This document shows positions 44,516 to 52,280 of a stretch of DNA of 54,286 nucleotides, piece after piece; within the stretch, counting starts at the first letter, position 1, and each line of letters starts with the position of its first letter. Made by a program: the position numbers and the translations under genes. Location: the NCBI GenBank assembly GCA_947455865.1, contig CANGQZ010000002.1, positions 1-54,286 on the forward strand, read 5' to 3'. The notes beneath the pieces are model-generated. The model was given only the letters and a program-made list of their open reading frames with translations. It did no database searches and was not told the DNA's origin. Source of the DNA: Sphingomonadaceae bacterium. Its GTDB lineage: Bacteria > Pseudomonadota > Alphaproteobacteria > Sphingomonadales > Sphingomonadaceae.

Positions 44516-44549
44516 ATCTGGGGCCTGATTCCGGGGCCTGAATCTGGCC
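44511..44549. repeat. Three tandem copies of a 13-bp repeat
   Basis: The units are CCTGAATCTGGGG, CCTGATTCCGGGG and CCTGAATCTGGCC, directly end to end. The first copy contains the stop codon of the GST gene. They fill most of the 48-bp gap between two convergent GST genes. They probably arose by slippage; a role in transcription end is possible but not shown. Confidence 0.85.
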
Positions 44550-44563
44550 TCTGCACGCGGGCC

Positions 44564-45361
44564 TTACGGCGCGGTCAGCACCGCCAGATCGGTAAAGCGC
44601 ACGTTGTCGGCGGCGAGTCCCGCCAGCAGCACCGGCATCCCACCCGCGCGCACCATCCATTCCAGCCGGTGATCGCGGTAATGCCGCTTGAGCAGGCCCG
44701 AATCCAGCGCGCCCGAAACGCTCTGCAGGATCTCCGCCCCGGCCAGCGATTCGGCCCGCACCTTCGCCACGGCCGGCCGCTGGTTCACCCGCTCGAACCA
44801 CCGCGCCAGTGCGCCTTCGGGGGGAATGCCGTTGAATTCGGTTCCGCCGACGAACGGCGCCACCGCCAGATCGGCCATCCCGAAGCTGGCGCCGCCAAAC
44901 CACTCGGCATCGCCCAGTTGCTGTGTCAGCCAGCCATGGATCGCGGCGACATCGGCGCGGGCAGCGGCGAACAGCTGGTCAACCATGCCTTCGGCCTTGC
45001 CCCGTCCGAAATAGTTTAGCTCGAACAGCCCCCAGTTGATCGCCTCGTAATGTGTGTCGCAGACTTCCTCGATCATCCGCGCCCGCGCCCGCTCGGCGGG
45101 GCTGGCGGCGCGCAGCGGCACGTCCGGATACTGTTCTTCCAGATATTCCAGAATGATTGAGCTGTCGAAGATCGCGGTCTCACCGTCGATCAGCGCCGGC
45201 GCTTCGGAACGCGGGTTGGCCGCGACCAGCGCAGGCGAAACGCCTACCCCGATCCCGTCAGGCACGGCCGCGTCGAATTCCAGCCCCTTCTCGTGCAGCG
45301 CGATCTTCACCTTGTCGACATAGGGCGACATCGGCACTTGCCACAGGAACAGCTTGGACAT
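44564..45361 (-). CDS. Glutathione S-transferase
   Basis: This 265-residue GST has an N-terminal thioredoxin fold (PMSPYVDKVKIALHEKGLEF, with the cis-Pro stretch SEAPALIDGETAIFDSSIIL) and an all-helical C-terminal domain. The start ATG has a GGAGAG ribosome site. It is convergent with the other GST gene, with which it shares little beyond the fold, and lies downstream of the acyl-CoA synthetase gene after a 131-bp gap that carries two dyads, so it may have its own regulated promoter. Confidence 0.87.
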   Translation of the reverse strand: MSKLFLWQVPMSPYVDKVKIALHEKGLEFDAAVPDGIGVGVSPALVAANPRSEAPALIDGETAIFDSSIILEYLEEQYPDVPLRAASPAERARARMIEEVCDTHYEAINWGLFELNYFGRGKAEGMVDQLFAAARADVAAIHGWLTQQLGDAEWFGGASFGMADLAVAPFVGGTEFNGIPPEGALARWFERVNQRPAVAKVRAESLAGAEILQSVSGALDSGLLKRHYRDHRLEWMVRAGGMPVLLAGLAADNVRFTDLAVLTAP

Positions 45362-45434
45362 GGGCGACTCTCCTTCGGTTGGATCTTGTTCTCAGGCCAA
45401 GGCGTTGCCGCCGCAGCGTTGCGCGACTGATGGT

Positions 45435-45474
45435 ATCCGACGAATTGTCGGCATACCCACTGACGAAATTCCGT
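45435..45474. promoter_or_regulatory. Pair of adjacent dyads upstream of the GST gene
   Basis: CCGAC-GAATT-GTCGG lies at 45435-45449 and TGACG-AAATTC-CGTCA at 45459-45474. Both share a GACGAA...GTC core, and their centres are about 24-25 bp apart, close to two helical turns and a bit. The spacing and similarity suggest paired operators for a dimeric repressor or activator of the GST gene. The alternative is a pair of weak hairpins behind the synthetase gene; no T-run supports termination. Confidence 0.5.
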
Positions 45475-45492
45475 CAACGCCCGTTCTTGCGC

Positions 45493-46986
45493 CTAACGCC
45501 GCTCGGCCTCGATGCGCGCGCGGATTTCGCGCTTGAGCACTTTGCCGTTGCTGTTGCGCGGGATCGTGCCGGCAAGGTTCATGCTGCGCGGCAATTTGTA
45601 ACCCGCCAGCTGTGCCCGGCACAGCGCAGTCAATTCGTCGGCGCTCACCGTCCTGCCCTCTGCCAGCACGATTTCGGCATGGACCGTCTCGCCCCAGTCG
45701 GCATCCGCCAGCCCCACCACGGCCGCATCGGCCACCGCGTCATGCTGCAGCAGAACCGCCTCGATCTCGCGCGGATAGATGTTCATCCCGCCGCTGAGGA
45801 TCATGTCCTTCTTGCGGTCGACGATATAGTAGAATCCGTCCCCATCACGCCGGGCCAGGTCGCCCACCGAAACCCAGCCATCATGGATCGCCTCGGCGCT
45901 CTCGTCAGCTCTGCGCCAGTACCCGTCAAACAGATAGGGGGATCGGCTGAACAGCTCACCCACCGCGTCATCCGCCACCGGATTGCCGGCATCGTCGCGC
46001 AGTTCCACTTCGGTCGCCACGAACGGCGTGCCCACGCAGTTGTGCTTCAGCCGGTGCATCTCGGGCCGCAAATTGGTGATGATCCCGGATTCGGTCGCGC
46101 CGTAGCATTCATAAAGCCGCCCTTCGCCGAACAGGTCGATCACCCGCTCCTTGTCGCTCTGGGGCAGGGGGGCGGCGTTGGAGATCAGCGCCTTCAGCCG
46201 GTTGTCGCGCAGCGCATCCTGCGCCGCGGCCGGCAACTCGAAGATCCGGCGGAAATGGGTCGGCACCAGAAACAGCCCGGTAATCTCCGGCCCGATCAGC
46301 CCTGCCACCACGTCGGGCTCGAACTGGTCGACCAGCGTCACCGTCCCGCCGGTGTAAAGCGGCGCCAGCGCGAAGGCGAGGCCCGCCCCGTGGCACAGCG
46401 GCGCCACCGCAAGGAAATGGTCGTCCGGGCCGTAGCAGCCATATTCGCTCGCCATGCCGAGGAACGAGAGCACTCGGCTGCGATGCGAAATCGGCACGCC
46501 CTTGGGTAGCCCTGTGGTGCCCGAGGTATAATGTAACGCGAACGGTCGCAATTCCTCGCCCCGGTCGACAAATGCTGCGGAAATTTGCTCGCCGGCCGCC
46601 GCAACATCGCCCAGCGCATGCACCGGCAAATCCAGCGCCGCGCCCGGATCGTCATCGGCGATCACTAGCCGCGCGCCGCTATCGGCCACGATTGCCGCGA
46701 TCTCCGGCCCGGCCAGCCGCGGATTGACCAGCGCGCTCGCCCCGCCGAGATTGGCGACCGCCACCAGCAGTGCGATGAATTCGGGCGAATTGCGCCCGAT
46801 CAGCACCACGTTGTCGCCCGGGCCGATGCCGTGCTCGCGCTCCAGCCACGCCGCAATTCCGGCAATGCTGCGCAGCAATTGGGCATAGCAGATGGCCCGC
46901 GTCCCAAAGCGCACCGCAATCTTGCCCGGCTGGCGCGCCGCCGCCGCGGCGATCCCGCGCCCCAGCGTCAGCGGCTGCGCAATCAT
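45493..46986 (-). CDS. AMP-forming acyl-CoA synthetase (ANL superfamily)
   Basis: This 497-residue ligase activates a carboxylic acid with ATP and CoA. The phosphate loop YTSGTTGLPKGV lies at about 153-164, the adenine region ECYGATESG around 310, and the hinge and C-terminal lysine region at PRNSNGKVLKREI. The ATG at 46986 overlaps the amidohydrolase stop as ATGA and gives normal family length. In the operon it would activate the acid released by the nitrilase or amidohydrolase, or an unrelated fatty or aromatic acid. Confidence 0.9.
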   Translation of the reverse strand: MIAQPLTLGRGIAAAAARQPGKIAVRFGTRAICYAQLLRSIAGIAAWLEREHGIGPGDNVVLIGRNSPEFIALLVAVANLGGASALVNPRLAGPEIAAIVADSGARLVIADDDPGAALDLPVHALGDVAAAGEQISAAFVDRGEELRPFALHYTSGTTGLPKGVPISHRSRVLSFLGMASEYGCYGPDDHFLAVAPLCHGAGLAFALAPLYTGGTVTLVDQFEPDVVAGLIGPEITGLFLVPTHFRRIFELPAAAQDALRDNRLKALISNAAPLPQSDKERVIDLFGEGRLYECYGATESGIITNLRPEMHRLKHNCVGTPFVATEVELRDDAGNPVADDAVGELFSRSPYLFDGYWRRADESAEAIHDGWVSVGDLARRDGDGFYYIVDRKKDMILSGGMNIYPREIEAVLLQHDAVADAAVVGLADADWGETVHAEIVLAEGRTVSADELTALCRAQLAGYKLPRSMNLAGTIPRNSNGKVLKREIRARIEAERR

Positions 46987-47858
46987 CCCGAAAGGCCCAT
47001 CCGCGCCGCCAGCTTGGGGAACACCGCTAGCGCATTGTCGCGCATTACCCGCCGGTGCGCTTCGGGCCGCAACCCGTGAGCCGCCACTTCGGCCACGCCC
47101 CGGCGCGGATCGATCACCGGCCAGTCGGTCCCGAACAGCACTTTGTGGCTGCCATAGCTGTCCATGTAGCGCACCAGATTTTCCGGCAGGTGGCGCGGGG
47201 CATAAGCATCGATGCCGATGAACACATTGGCATGCTTCCACGCCATCGCGATCATCTCGTCCGACCATGGCGTGCCGACATGGATGCCGATCAGGGTCAG
47301 CTCGGGAAAATCGATCGCCACCTGATCGAGCAGGATCGGCTTCGCCACCGAAGGCAGCCGCACGTCCTTCTGATAGATCAGGTTCTGCCCCACCTGCAGC
47401 ATGAACGGCAGTTCCAGCTCGCAGCACTTGGCATAGATCGGATACCACCGCGCCGCATCGGGCGGCAGGTCAAACCAGTGCGGATAGGCATGGACGCCCA
47501 CGAAACCCAGATCGGCGGCGCGCTCCAGATCCCGCAGTTGCTCCATCCCCATTGTCGGATCGGCCCCGGCCAGCCCGGAAAACCGGTCGGGGTGGGCTCG
47601 GCACCACTTCGCCACCTGCTCATAGGGAATGTCGAAGCTGCCCTTCCAGCGGCGATCCCCGGCACGCACAGCCACCAGCAGGCTGTGCTCGATCCCGGCC
47701 TCGTCCATGATCCGCAGGTATTCGTCCATCCCCACGCCGCCGCGCATCGCTTCGGGCATGCGCACCTGCTCCATGAAGTTCGCATCGAACCCGGTCTGCC
47801 CGGCATCGACTTCCTCCGGCCCGAACAGGTTGACGACGATATCGATGAACCCGCTCAT
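46983..47858 (-). CDS. Amidohydrolase-2-family protein lacking the N-terminal HxH
   Basis: This 291-residue TIM-barrel protein resembles COG2159 metal-dependent hydrolases/decarboxylases. Later metal and active-site positions are readable (GVHAYPHW, IGIHVGTPW and LFGTDWPV). The usual HxH at the end of strand 1 is absent: the protein begins FIDIVVNLFGPEE. The metal site is therefore incomplete or rearranged. It is coupled by ATGA overlaps to both the nitrilase and synthetase genes, so it takes part in the same pathway. Hydrolase, decarboxylase or hydratase activity are all possible. Confidence 0.83.
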   Translation of the reverse strand: MSGFIDIVVNLFGPEEVDAGQTGFDANFMEQVRMPEAMRGGVGMDEYLRIMDEAGIEHSLLVAVRAGDRRWKGSFDIPYEQVAKWCRAHPDRFSGLAGADPTMGMEQLRDLERAADLGFVGVHAYPHWFDLPPDAARWYPIYAKCCELELPFMLQVGQNLIYQKDVRLPSVAKPILLDQVAIDFPELTLIGIHVGTPWSDEMIAMAWKHANVFIGIDAYAPRHLPENLVRYMDSYGSHKVLFGTDWPVIDPRRGVAEVAAHGLRPEAHRRVMRDNALAVFPKLAARMGLSG

Positions 47859-48805
47859 GCCTCGTCGAGCCCGCTGCGCGCCGAACGGTCGAGCCGCAGC
47901 CGCAGCACGTCGGGGCGCGAATAGTGGCCGGTGCTGTCAACCCACAGCTTCACATCGGCGATCGCGTCCAGATCGATCTCGGCGATCACTAGTTGCTCCT
48001 CCAGGCCCGAAACCGGCCCGGCGAGGATCGGGGTGAACGGGTGGATCACCGCGCTCCACCCGCCCCCGGTGCCCATCATCTCCTGCGGACCCAGTTCGCG
48101 CGCCATGAACTCTAGCATTTCCTCGGTCACCGGGCTCGACGCGGAAATCACGAAAGTTTGCCCGGTCAGCGCATGGTTGAGCATCATCGCCTCGATCTGC
48201 CGGTTCGCCACCGCGTCGAACCCGGCCATCGTCGAGAGTGATGGCCACAGCGCGGCGTGAATCTGCTCGCCGTCTTCGATCAGCGCCTGGCGGGCGAGGT
48301 TCATCGTGTGCTCCCAGCACGCCAGCCCGCCGATCCGGCCCACGCTGCTGGCAAACACCGAAAGGGTCGAGCCATCGCCTTCGCCCCAGATATAGCGTTC
48401 GGCATAAGTCGGCTTCAACTTGCGGTGCGCGCCTAGCAGGCTGCCATCGGTATCGATGAACAGGGCGGTGTTATAGCAGGTGCGCCGCCCTGCCGGCCGC
48501 TCGCTGATCCCCATCACCACCGCCACCCCGGCCGCCTTGGCCGCCTCGCGGATAACTGCAATTTCCGGCCCGTCGACCGCCACCGAAACATCCTGATAGC
48601 GCCGGTTGAGCGCGGTCTGCACCAGGGGCGCATAGAGATTGATCCAGTAGGGAAAGCCTGGGAGGAACACTTCGGGAAAGACCATCAACTTCACCCCGGC
48701 CGCGCCCGCCCGGCTGATCCACTCGGTCGCCTTGGCGGCGGTTTTGCCCGGATCCATGTAGACCGGGGCGAGGTGAGCAGCGGCAACGGTCAGCAGATTT
48801 GGCAT
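47855..48805 (-). CDS. Nitrilase (carbon-nitrogen hydrolase)
   Basis: This 316-residue enzyme has the Glu-Lys-Cys triad of the nitrilase superfamily: Glu45 (VFPEVFLPG), Lys131 (HRKLKPTYAE) and Cys163 (LACWEHTM). The residues around the cysteine match true nitrilases, which turn nitriles into acids and ammonia, better than amidases. The ATG at 48805 has a GGAGGA ribosome site six bases upstream; a TTG at 48811 is less likely. It is the first gene of a three-gene operon divergent from an IclR regulator, which probably controls it. Confidence 0.89.
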   Translation of the reverse strand: MPNLLTVAAAHLAPVYMDPGKTAAKATEWISRAGAAGVKLMVFPEVFLPGFPYWINLYAPLVQTALNRRYQDVSVAVDGPEIAVIREAAKAAGVAVVMGISERPAGRRTCYNTALFIDTDGSLLGAHRKLKPTYAERYIWGEGDGSTLSVFASSVGRIGGLACWEHTMNLARQALIEDGEQIHAALWPSLSTMAGFDAVANRQIEAMMLNHALTGQTFVISASSPVTEEMLEFMARELGPQEMMGTGGGWSAVIHPFTPILAGPVSGLEEQLVIAEIDLDAIADVKLWVDSTGHYSRPDVLRLRLDRSARSGLDEA

Positions 48806-48862
48806 GGGCAATCCTCCGTGACTCGGCTATAGCATAGAAATGTGTTTGCTCCATACAGAGAT
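48806..48862. promoter_or_regulatory. Divergent promoter region of the nitrilase operon and IclR 2
   Basis: This short AT-richer gap holds two similar direct elements, CATAGAAATGTGT (about 48833-48845) and CATACAGAGATATGTCT (about 48852-48868). They could be binding sites for the IclR protein encoded alongside. The promoter elements themselves are not clear. Confidence 0.35.
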
Positions 48863-49642
48863 ATGTCTGCGGTGTCCGCGGTGACTCTGGCCGAAATCGC
48901 CCCGCCCGCACCCGACGGCGTCAAGTCTGCCGATCGAGCCATGGCGATCCTCGAAGTGTTCCGGCAACAGCGCCGTCCGCTGTCGGCGCGCGATCTCGCC
49001 GAAGCCCTCGCCATGCCCCGCTCAAGCACTAACGTGTTGCTGCGCAGCCTGATCGCGGGTGGTTATCTGCGCTATAGCGAACCCGGCGCCCTCTATTACC
49101 CCACCCTGCGCGTGTTCCACCTTGGCTCATGGCTGATCGAGGGGCTGCTTGATGATCCCGCGCTGGACCGGGCCTTGCGCGATCTCGCCGCAAGAACCGG
49201 CGAAACTGTCTGCCTCTGGGCGCGGATCGGGCTGCAGTTGGCGGCGGTGGCGGTGATCGAAGGGCCGCAGGCGATCTCGCTCCATGTCCGCACCGGCATC
49301 GCCGCGCCGCTATTCGGCAGCACCGTCGGCCTCGCACTGCTCGCCGCGCTGGGTGATGCGGAACGCGAACGCCTACTCACCCGCCAGCAGCAGACCGGTC
49401 CCGCCGTCGATCTCGATCTGACGTTGCGAGAGGTGGAGGGCACGCGCCAACGCGGCTGGTGTGCCGGCTATGATCGCTGGCTGCCCGATGCCGGGGCGGT
49501 CGCTGCGGCGCTGGCACTGCCGGGCGCGGCCGAACCGCTGGTGATCGGGGTGGGCGGCCCTACTTTCCGCGTCCGCCGCAACGAAGCCCGCATTGCCGAC
49601 GAACTCACCGCCACGCTCGCCCGGAGGTGGGGCGTTGGTTGA
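48863..49642 (+). CDS. IclR-family transcriptional regulator 2
   Basis: This regulator of about 259 residues has an N-terminal winged helix (KSADRAMAILEVFRQQRRPL followed by LAEALAMPRSSTNVLLRSL) and an IclR effector domain (VRTGIAAPLFGSTVGLALL). The ATG at 48863 was chosen; an in-frame GTG at 48842 would add seven residues. Being divergent from the nitrilase gene, it most likely senses the nitrile, amide or acid handled there. Confidence 0.86.
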   Translation: MSAVSAVTLAEIAPPAPDGVKSADRAMAILEVFRQQRRPLSARDLAEALAMPRSSTNVLLRSLIAGGYLRYSEPGALYYPTLRVFHLGSWLIEGLLDDPALDRALRDLAARTGETVCLWARIGLQLAAVAVIEGPQAISLHVRTGIAAPLFGSTVGLALLAALGDAERERLLTRQQQTGPAVDLDLTLREVEGTRQRGWCAGYDRWLPDAGAVAAALALPGAAEPLVIGVGGPTFRVRRNEARIADELTATLARRWGVG

Positions 49643-49788
49643 ACCCGCGGCGCGCACCGCCAGAGCCGAACACGTGTTGACCTGAGCCCGCCGGGTATGG
49701 CAAGCGCGCCAAGTCTGAAAGCGGTCCGGAACGCAAATTCGGTCGGTCAGCGCAATTCGCACAGGGAGCCTCGCGTTCCCGCGGGTTT

Positions 49789-49862
49789 GCGGGTGTAGCT
49801 CAATGGCAGAGCAGAAGCTTCCCAAGCTTACGACGAGGGTTCGATTCCCTTCACCCGCTCCA
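49789..49862 (+). tRNA. tRNA-Gly (anticodon CCC)
   Basis: A 74-base cloverleaf is readable: acceptor GCGGGTG pairing with CACCCGC, D arm GCTC/GAGC, anticodon loop TTCCCAA with CCC at 49821-49823, T arm AGGG-TTCGATT-CCCT, and an encoded CCA at 49860-49862. The first pair of the anticodon stem is a G-A mismatch. The gene is intact and is followed by a tyrosine integrase gene, so it is the likely attachment site of the element to its right. Confidence 0.95.
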
Positions 49863-49974
49863 TTTCCCTGTCCGCCAGCATCCGCTAGCGTCTAGACAAA
49901 CCCCCAAAATCCAAGGTATTTAGCGGTTATCAGGCCGCAAGCGTTCACCCGCGTTCGCATTCAGCCACCAGCCG

Positions 49975-50057
49975 CTGGGGGTATGATTGGGGGGTACACG
50001 CAAATCGGCCGAGTCCATACCCCCACGCCTGGGGGTAGATTGGGGGTATAGCCCCCG
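49975..50057. repeat. GGGGGTA iterons between the tRNA and the integrase
   Basis: Two 22-bp direct copies, CTGGGGGTATGATTGGGGGG-TA (49975-49996) and CTGGGGGTAGATTGGGGGTA-TA (50029-50050), each carry two GGGGGTA units. An inverted unit, CATACCCCCA, lies between them at about 50016-50025, and the second copy runs into GCCCCC. Placement between attachment site and integrase gene fits arm-type integrase or excisionase binding sites, or autoregulation. Confidence 0.7.
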
Positions 50058-50074
50058 GAAAGGCTGGCAATCCC

Positions 50075-51307
50075 GTGGCGTTGACCGATGTGGCCATCCG
50101 CAATGCAAAGCCCGGTCCGAAGGCGATCAAGCTGGCGGACGGTGGCGGCATGTTCCTGCTGATCACGCCAGCCGGCGGCAAGCTCTGGCGGCTCAAATAC
50201 CGGGTCGATGGACGCGAGAAGCTGCTGGCCATCGGGGCCTATCCTGAAATTGGACTTGGCGAGGCGCGCAGGCGTCGCGAGGAAGCGCGGGAGTTGATCG
50301 CCCTTGGCAAAGACCCATCCCGCGAAAAGCAGCGCGACAAGGTGCGCGCCCGCATACAGGCGGCCGACACGTTCAAAGCGATCTGCGATGAGTTCTGCGA
50401 AAAGCGGCGGCGCGATGGGGTGAAAGGCTGGGCACCCGCTACGGCAGTCCGCAGCGAATATCTGCTGTCACTGGTCTGCGGGTCTATCGGCAAGCTGCCC
50501 ATCGGCGAAATCGAGCCTGCGGACGTGCTTACGGCAATTCGCCGGATAGAGGGTAAGGGCAAGCTCGAAAGCGCCCGCCGCAGCCTGCAACTGGCCGGTG
50601 CCGTCTTCCGCTATGCCGTGGCCACGGCGCGGCTGGCATCGGACCCTACCCGTGACTTGCGCGGGGCGCTGACCGCACCAACCGTGACGCACTATGGCGC
50701 GATCACCGAGGCGGCGAAGGTCGGCCAGCTGCTTCGCGCGATTGACGATTATGAAGGCAGCGGGATCACCAAGCTGGCTTTGCAAATCGCACCGCACGTC
50801 TTTGTTCGCCCCGGTGAACTGCGCCACGCAGAATGGAACGAGTTCGATCTGGACAGCGCGCTCTGGATCATCCCGGCCGGCAAGATGAAATCACGCAAGG
50901 TGCATCACGTGCCCCTATCGACGCAGGCGGTGGACTTGTTCCGACTGGTGCATGAGGCGACCGGCCCAACCGGGTTCGTGTTCCCTTCGATCCGCACCCG
51001 TGTCCGCCCTATGAGCGAAAACACCATCAACGCCGGATTGCGGCGGCTGGGCTATGCAACCGATGAAATGACCGCCCACGGCTTCCGCGCCATGGCGTCC
51101 ACGCTGCTGAACGAAAGCGGCAAGTGGAACCCGGACGCGATCGAGCGTGCGCTGGCCCATGGCGATACCGACAAGGTGCGCGCGGCCTATCACCGTGGCG
51201 CGCACTGGAAAGAGCGGGTCGAAATGGCGCAGTGGTGGTCAGACTATCTGGACCAATTGCGGAAGGGGGCGGACATCGTGCCGTTTCCTGAACGCGGAGC
51301 TTTGTGA
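50075..51307 (+). CDS. Tyrosine-type site-specific integrase (P4 family)
   Basis: This 410-residue integrase has an N-terminal DUF4102 arm-binding domain (residues 1-85, ADGGGMFLLITPAGGKLW), a core-binding domain (about 98-185) and a catalytic domain. The catalytic residues are Arg245 (RPGELRHAEW), His335 and Arg338 (HGFRAMAS), His362 (ALAHGD) and Tyr372 (AAYHRG). The gene reads with a GTG start, 212 bases after a tRNA-Gly gene whose 3' end is the probable target. It appears intact. Confidence 0.94.
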   Translation: MALTDVAIRNAKPGPKAIKLADGGGMFLLITPAGGKLWRLKYRVDGREKLLAIGAYPEIGLGEARRRREEARELIALGKDPSREKQRDKVRARIQAADTFKAICDEFCEKRRRDGVKGWAPATAVRSEYLLSLVCGSIGKLPIGEIEPADVLTAIRRIEGKGKLESARRSLQLAGAVFRYAVATARLASDPTRDLRGALTAPTVTHYGAITEAAKVGQLLRAIDDYEGSGITKLALQIAPHVFVRPGELRHAEWNEFDLDSALWIIPAGKMKSRKVHHVPLSTQAVDLFRLVHEATGPTGFVFPSIRTRVRPMSENTINAGLRRLGYATDEMTAHGFRAMASTLLNESGKWNPDAIERALAHGDTDKVRAAYHRGAHWKERVEMAQWWSDYLDQLRKGADIVPFPERGAL

Positions 51308-51351
51308 CCGGCTTGGCTGCGGCAGTTACAGACTTTACCATCCGCAACTGA

Positions 51352-51711
51352 ATGAACGAACCGACCGATTCCACCACTTCCGCTATGACCATCTTGCGCG
51401 CTTTGGATTGGCAGCGCTGTGACCCGGACGGCGTTCCGTTTCATCCGGGACAGGATTTGAATTGGGTAGCAAACCGGCTGGCGATGGAAGGCGTCCGGCG
51501 GCCTCAAGACGCCATCTTGGCGCTGCTATGCCAAGGGTCACTAACCGCGCGTGGCAACTATTCCATCCGCGAAGCCTGCCGCATTTCGTCTCTGGGTCGG
51601 ACCCGCCTTTATCAGCTGATTGCCGAAGGGCGGCTGGAGGCCCGCAAGATCGGCAAGCGCACAATCATCCCCGCTGCCAGCCTGCGCGCCCTGATCGAAG
51701 GGCAGGCCTGA
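51352..51711 (+). CDS. Small helix-turn-helix protein (excisionase-like)
   Basis: This 119-residue protein has a C-terminal MerR/excisionase-type helix-turn-helix (YSIREACRISSLGRTRLYQL, then GRLEARKIGKRTIIPAASL). The N-terminal 65 residues are not recognised. It follows the integrase gene by 44 bases and is likely a directionality factor or regulator of the element. Confidence 0.8.
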   Translation: MNEPTDSTTSAMTILRALDWQRCDPDGVPFHPGQDLNWVANRLAMEGVRRPQDAILALLCQGSLTARGNYSIREACRISSLGRTRLYQLIAEGRLEARKIGKRTIIPAASLRALIEGQA

Positions 51712-51716
51712 TCGCC

Positions 51717-52280
51717 ATGCCCGCGCCCCGGGCCAATCATCGCCGGGTCAAGCTCCACCGCATTTACAGCGCGGTGGAGCTGGCGGCCTGTTGCGGCGTG
51801 CACAAGAACACGGTGCGGCACTGGCAGGCGAACGGGCTGGAGCCAGTCAGCACGGGCCGCCCTGCCCTGTTCGACGGTGCCACCGTCCGCGCCTTCCTCG
51901 CCAAGCGCAACGCCAGCCGCAAGCGGCCCTGCCCGCCTGGCACGCTCTACTGCTTCAAGTGCCGCCAGCCCCGTGCCCCGGCCATGGGAATGATCGAAGC
52001 CACGTCCCTGAAGGCGGCAGCACGACCGCCCCCGCGACCGGTTCCGGCGGCACCGGGGTCGGCGGCATCGCCAGCGTCTTCCTCAACCAGAATGCTGCGC
52101 CCGTGCTGGTTACCGCGACTCAGGGCATCAACACCGATGCCCATGCCCTTGGCGGCGATGGAGCGAACGGTGCGCTGGCCGTACCCAAGGCACCTTCTCG
52201 TTCCTGCCCGATCTCACCGACGAACAGATCACCGCGCAGGTGCAATACTGCCTCGATCACGGTTGGGCGGTGAACCTTGA
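51717..52280 (+). pseudogene. Second element-borne HTH protein, 3' end replaced
   Basis: The first 95 or so residues look real: an HTH segment (YSAVELAACCGVHKNTVRHW) and one half of a zinc knuckle (CPPGTLYCFKCRQPRAPAMG). From about 52000 the frame loses sense and becomes Pro/Arg-rich, while coding signal shifts to another frame. The second CxxC expected for a zinc ribbon is missing. The gene was most likely cut by a deletion or insertion whose junction lies near 52000. Confidence 0.6.
52020..52190 (+). pseudogene. Glycine-rich coding scrap between the element and cbbS
   Basis: In the frame that contains position 52190 as part of a codon pair CCC-AAG, the stretch reads Gly/Ala/Asn-rich ([20 protein letters not shown], then [20 protein letters not shown]) with strong GC at third positions. 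It resembles inner sequence of a repeat-type surface or autotransporter protein. It has no start or end of its own and is bounded by the truncated HTH gene and headless cbbS. Confidence 0.5.

Noticed and set aside
49921-50060. CRISPR-like repeats between the tRNA and the integrase
   Set aside because: Only two 22-bp G-rich copies and one inverted unit are present, with no spacer array or cas genes; integrase-site iterons are the simpler reading.
51366-51390. CGATTCCACCACTTCCGCT as a possible right attachment repeat of the tRNA-Gly 3' end
   Set aside because: It matches the tRNA end only in CGATTCC and scattered bases; it lies inside a coding gene, and the match is too weak for an att core.
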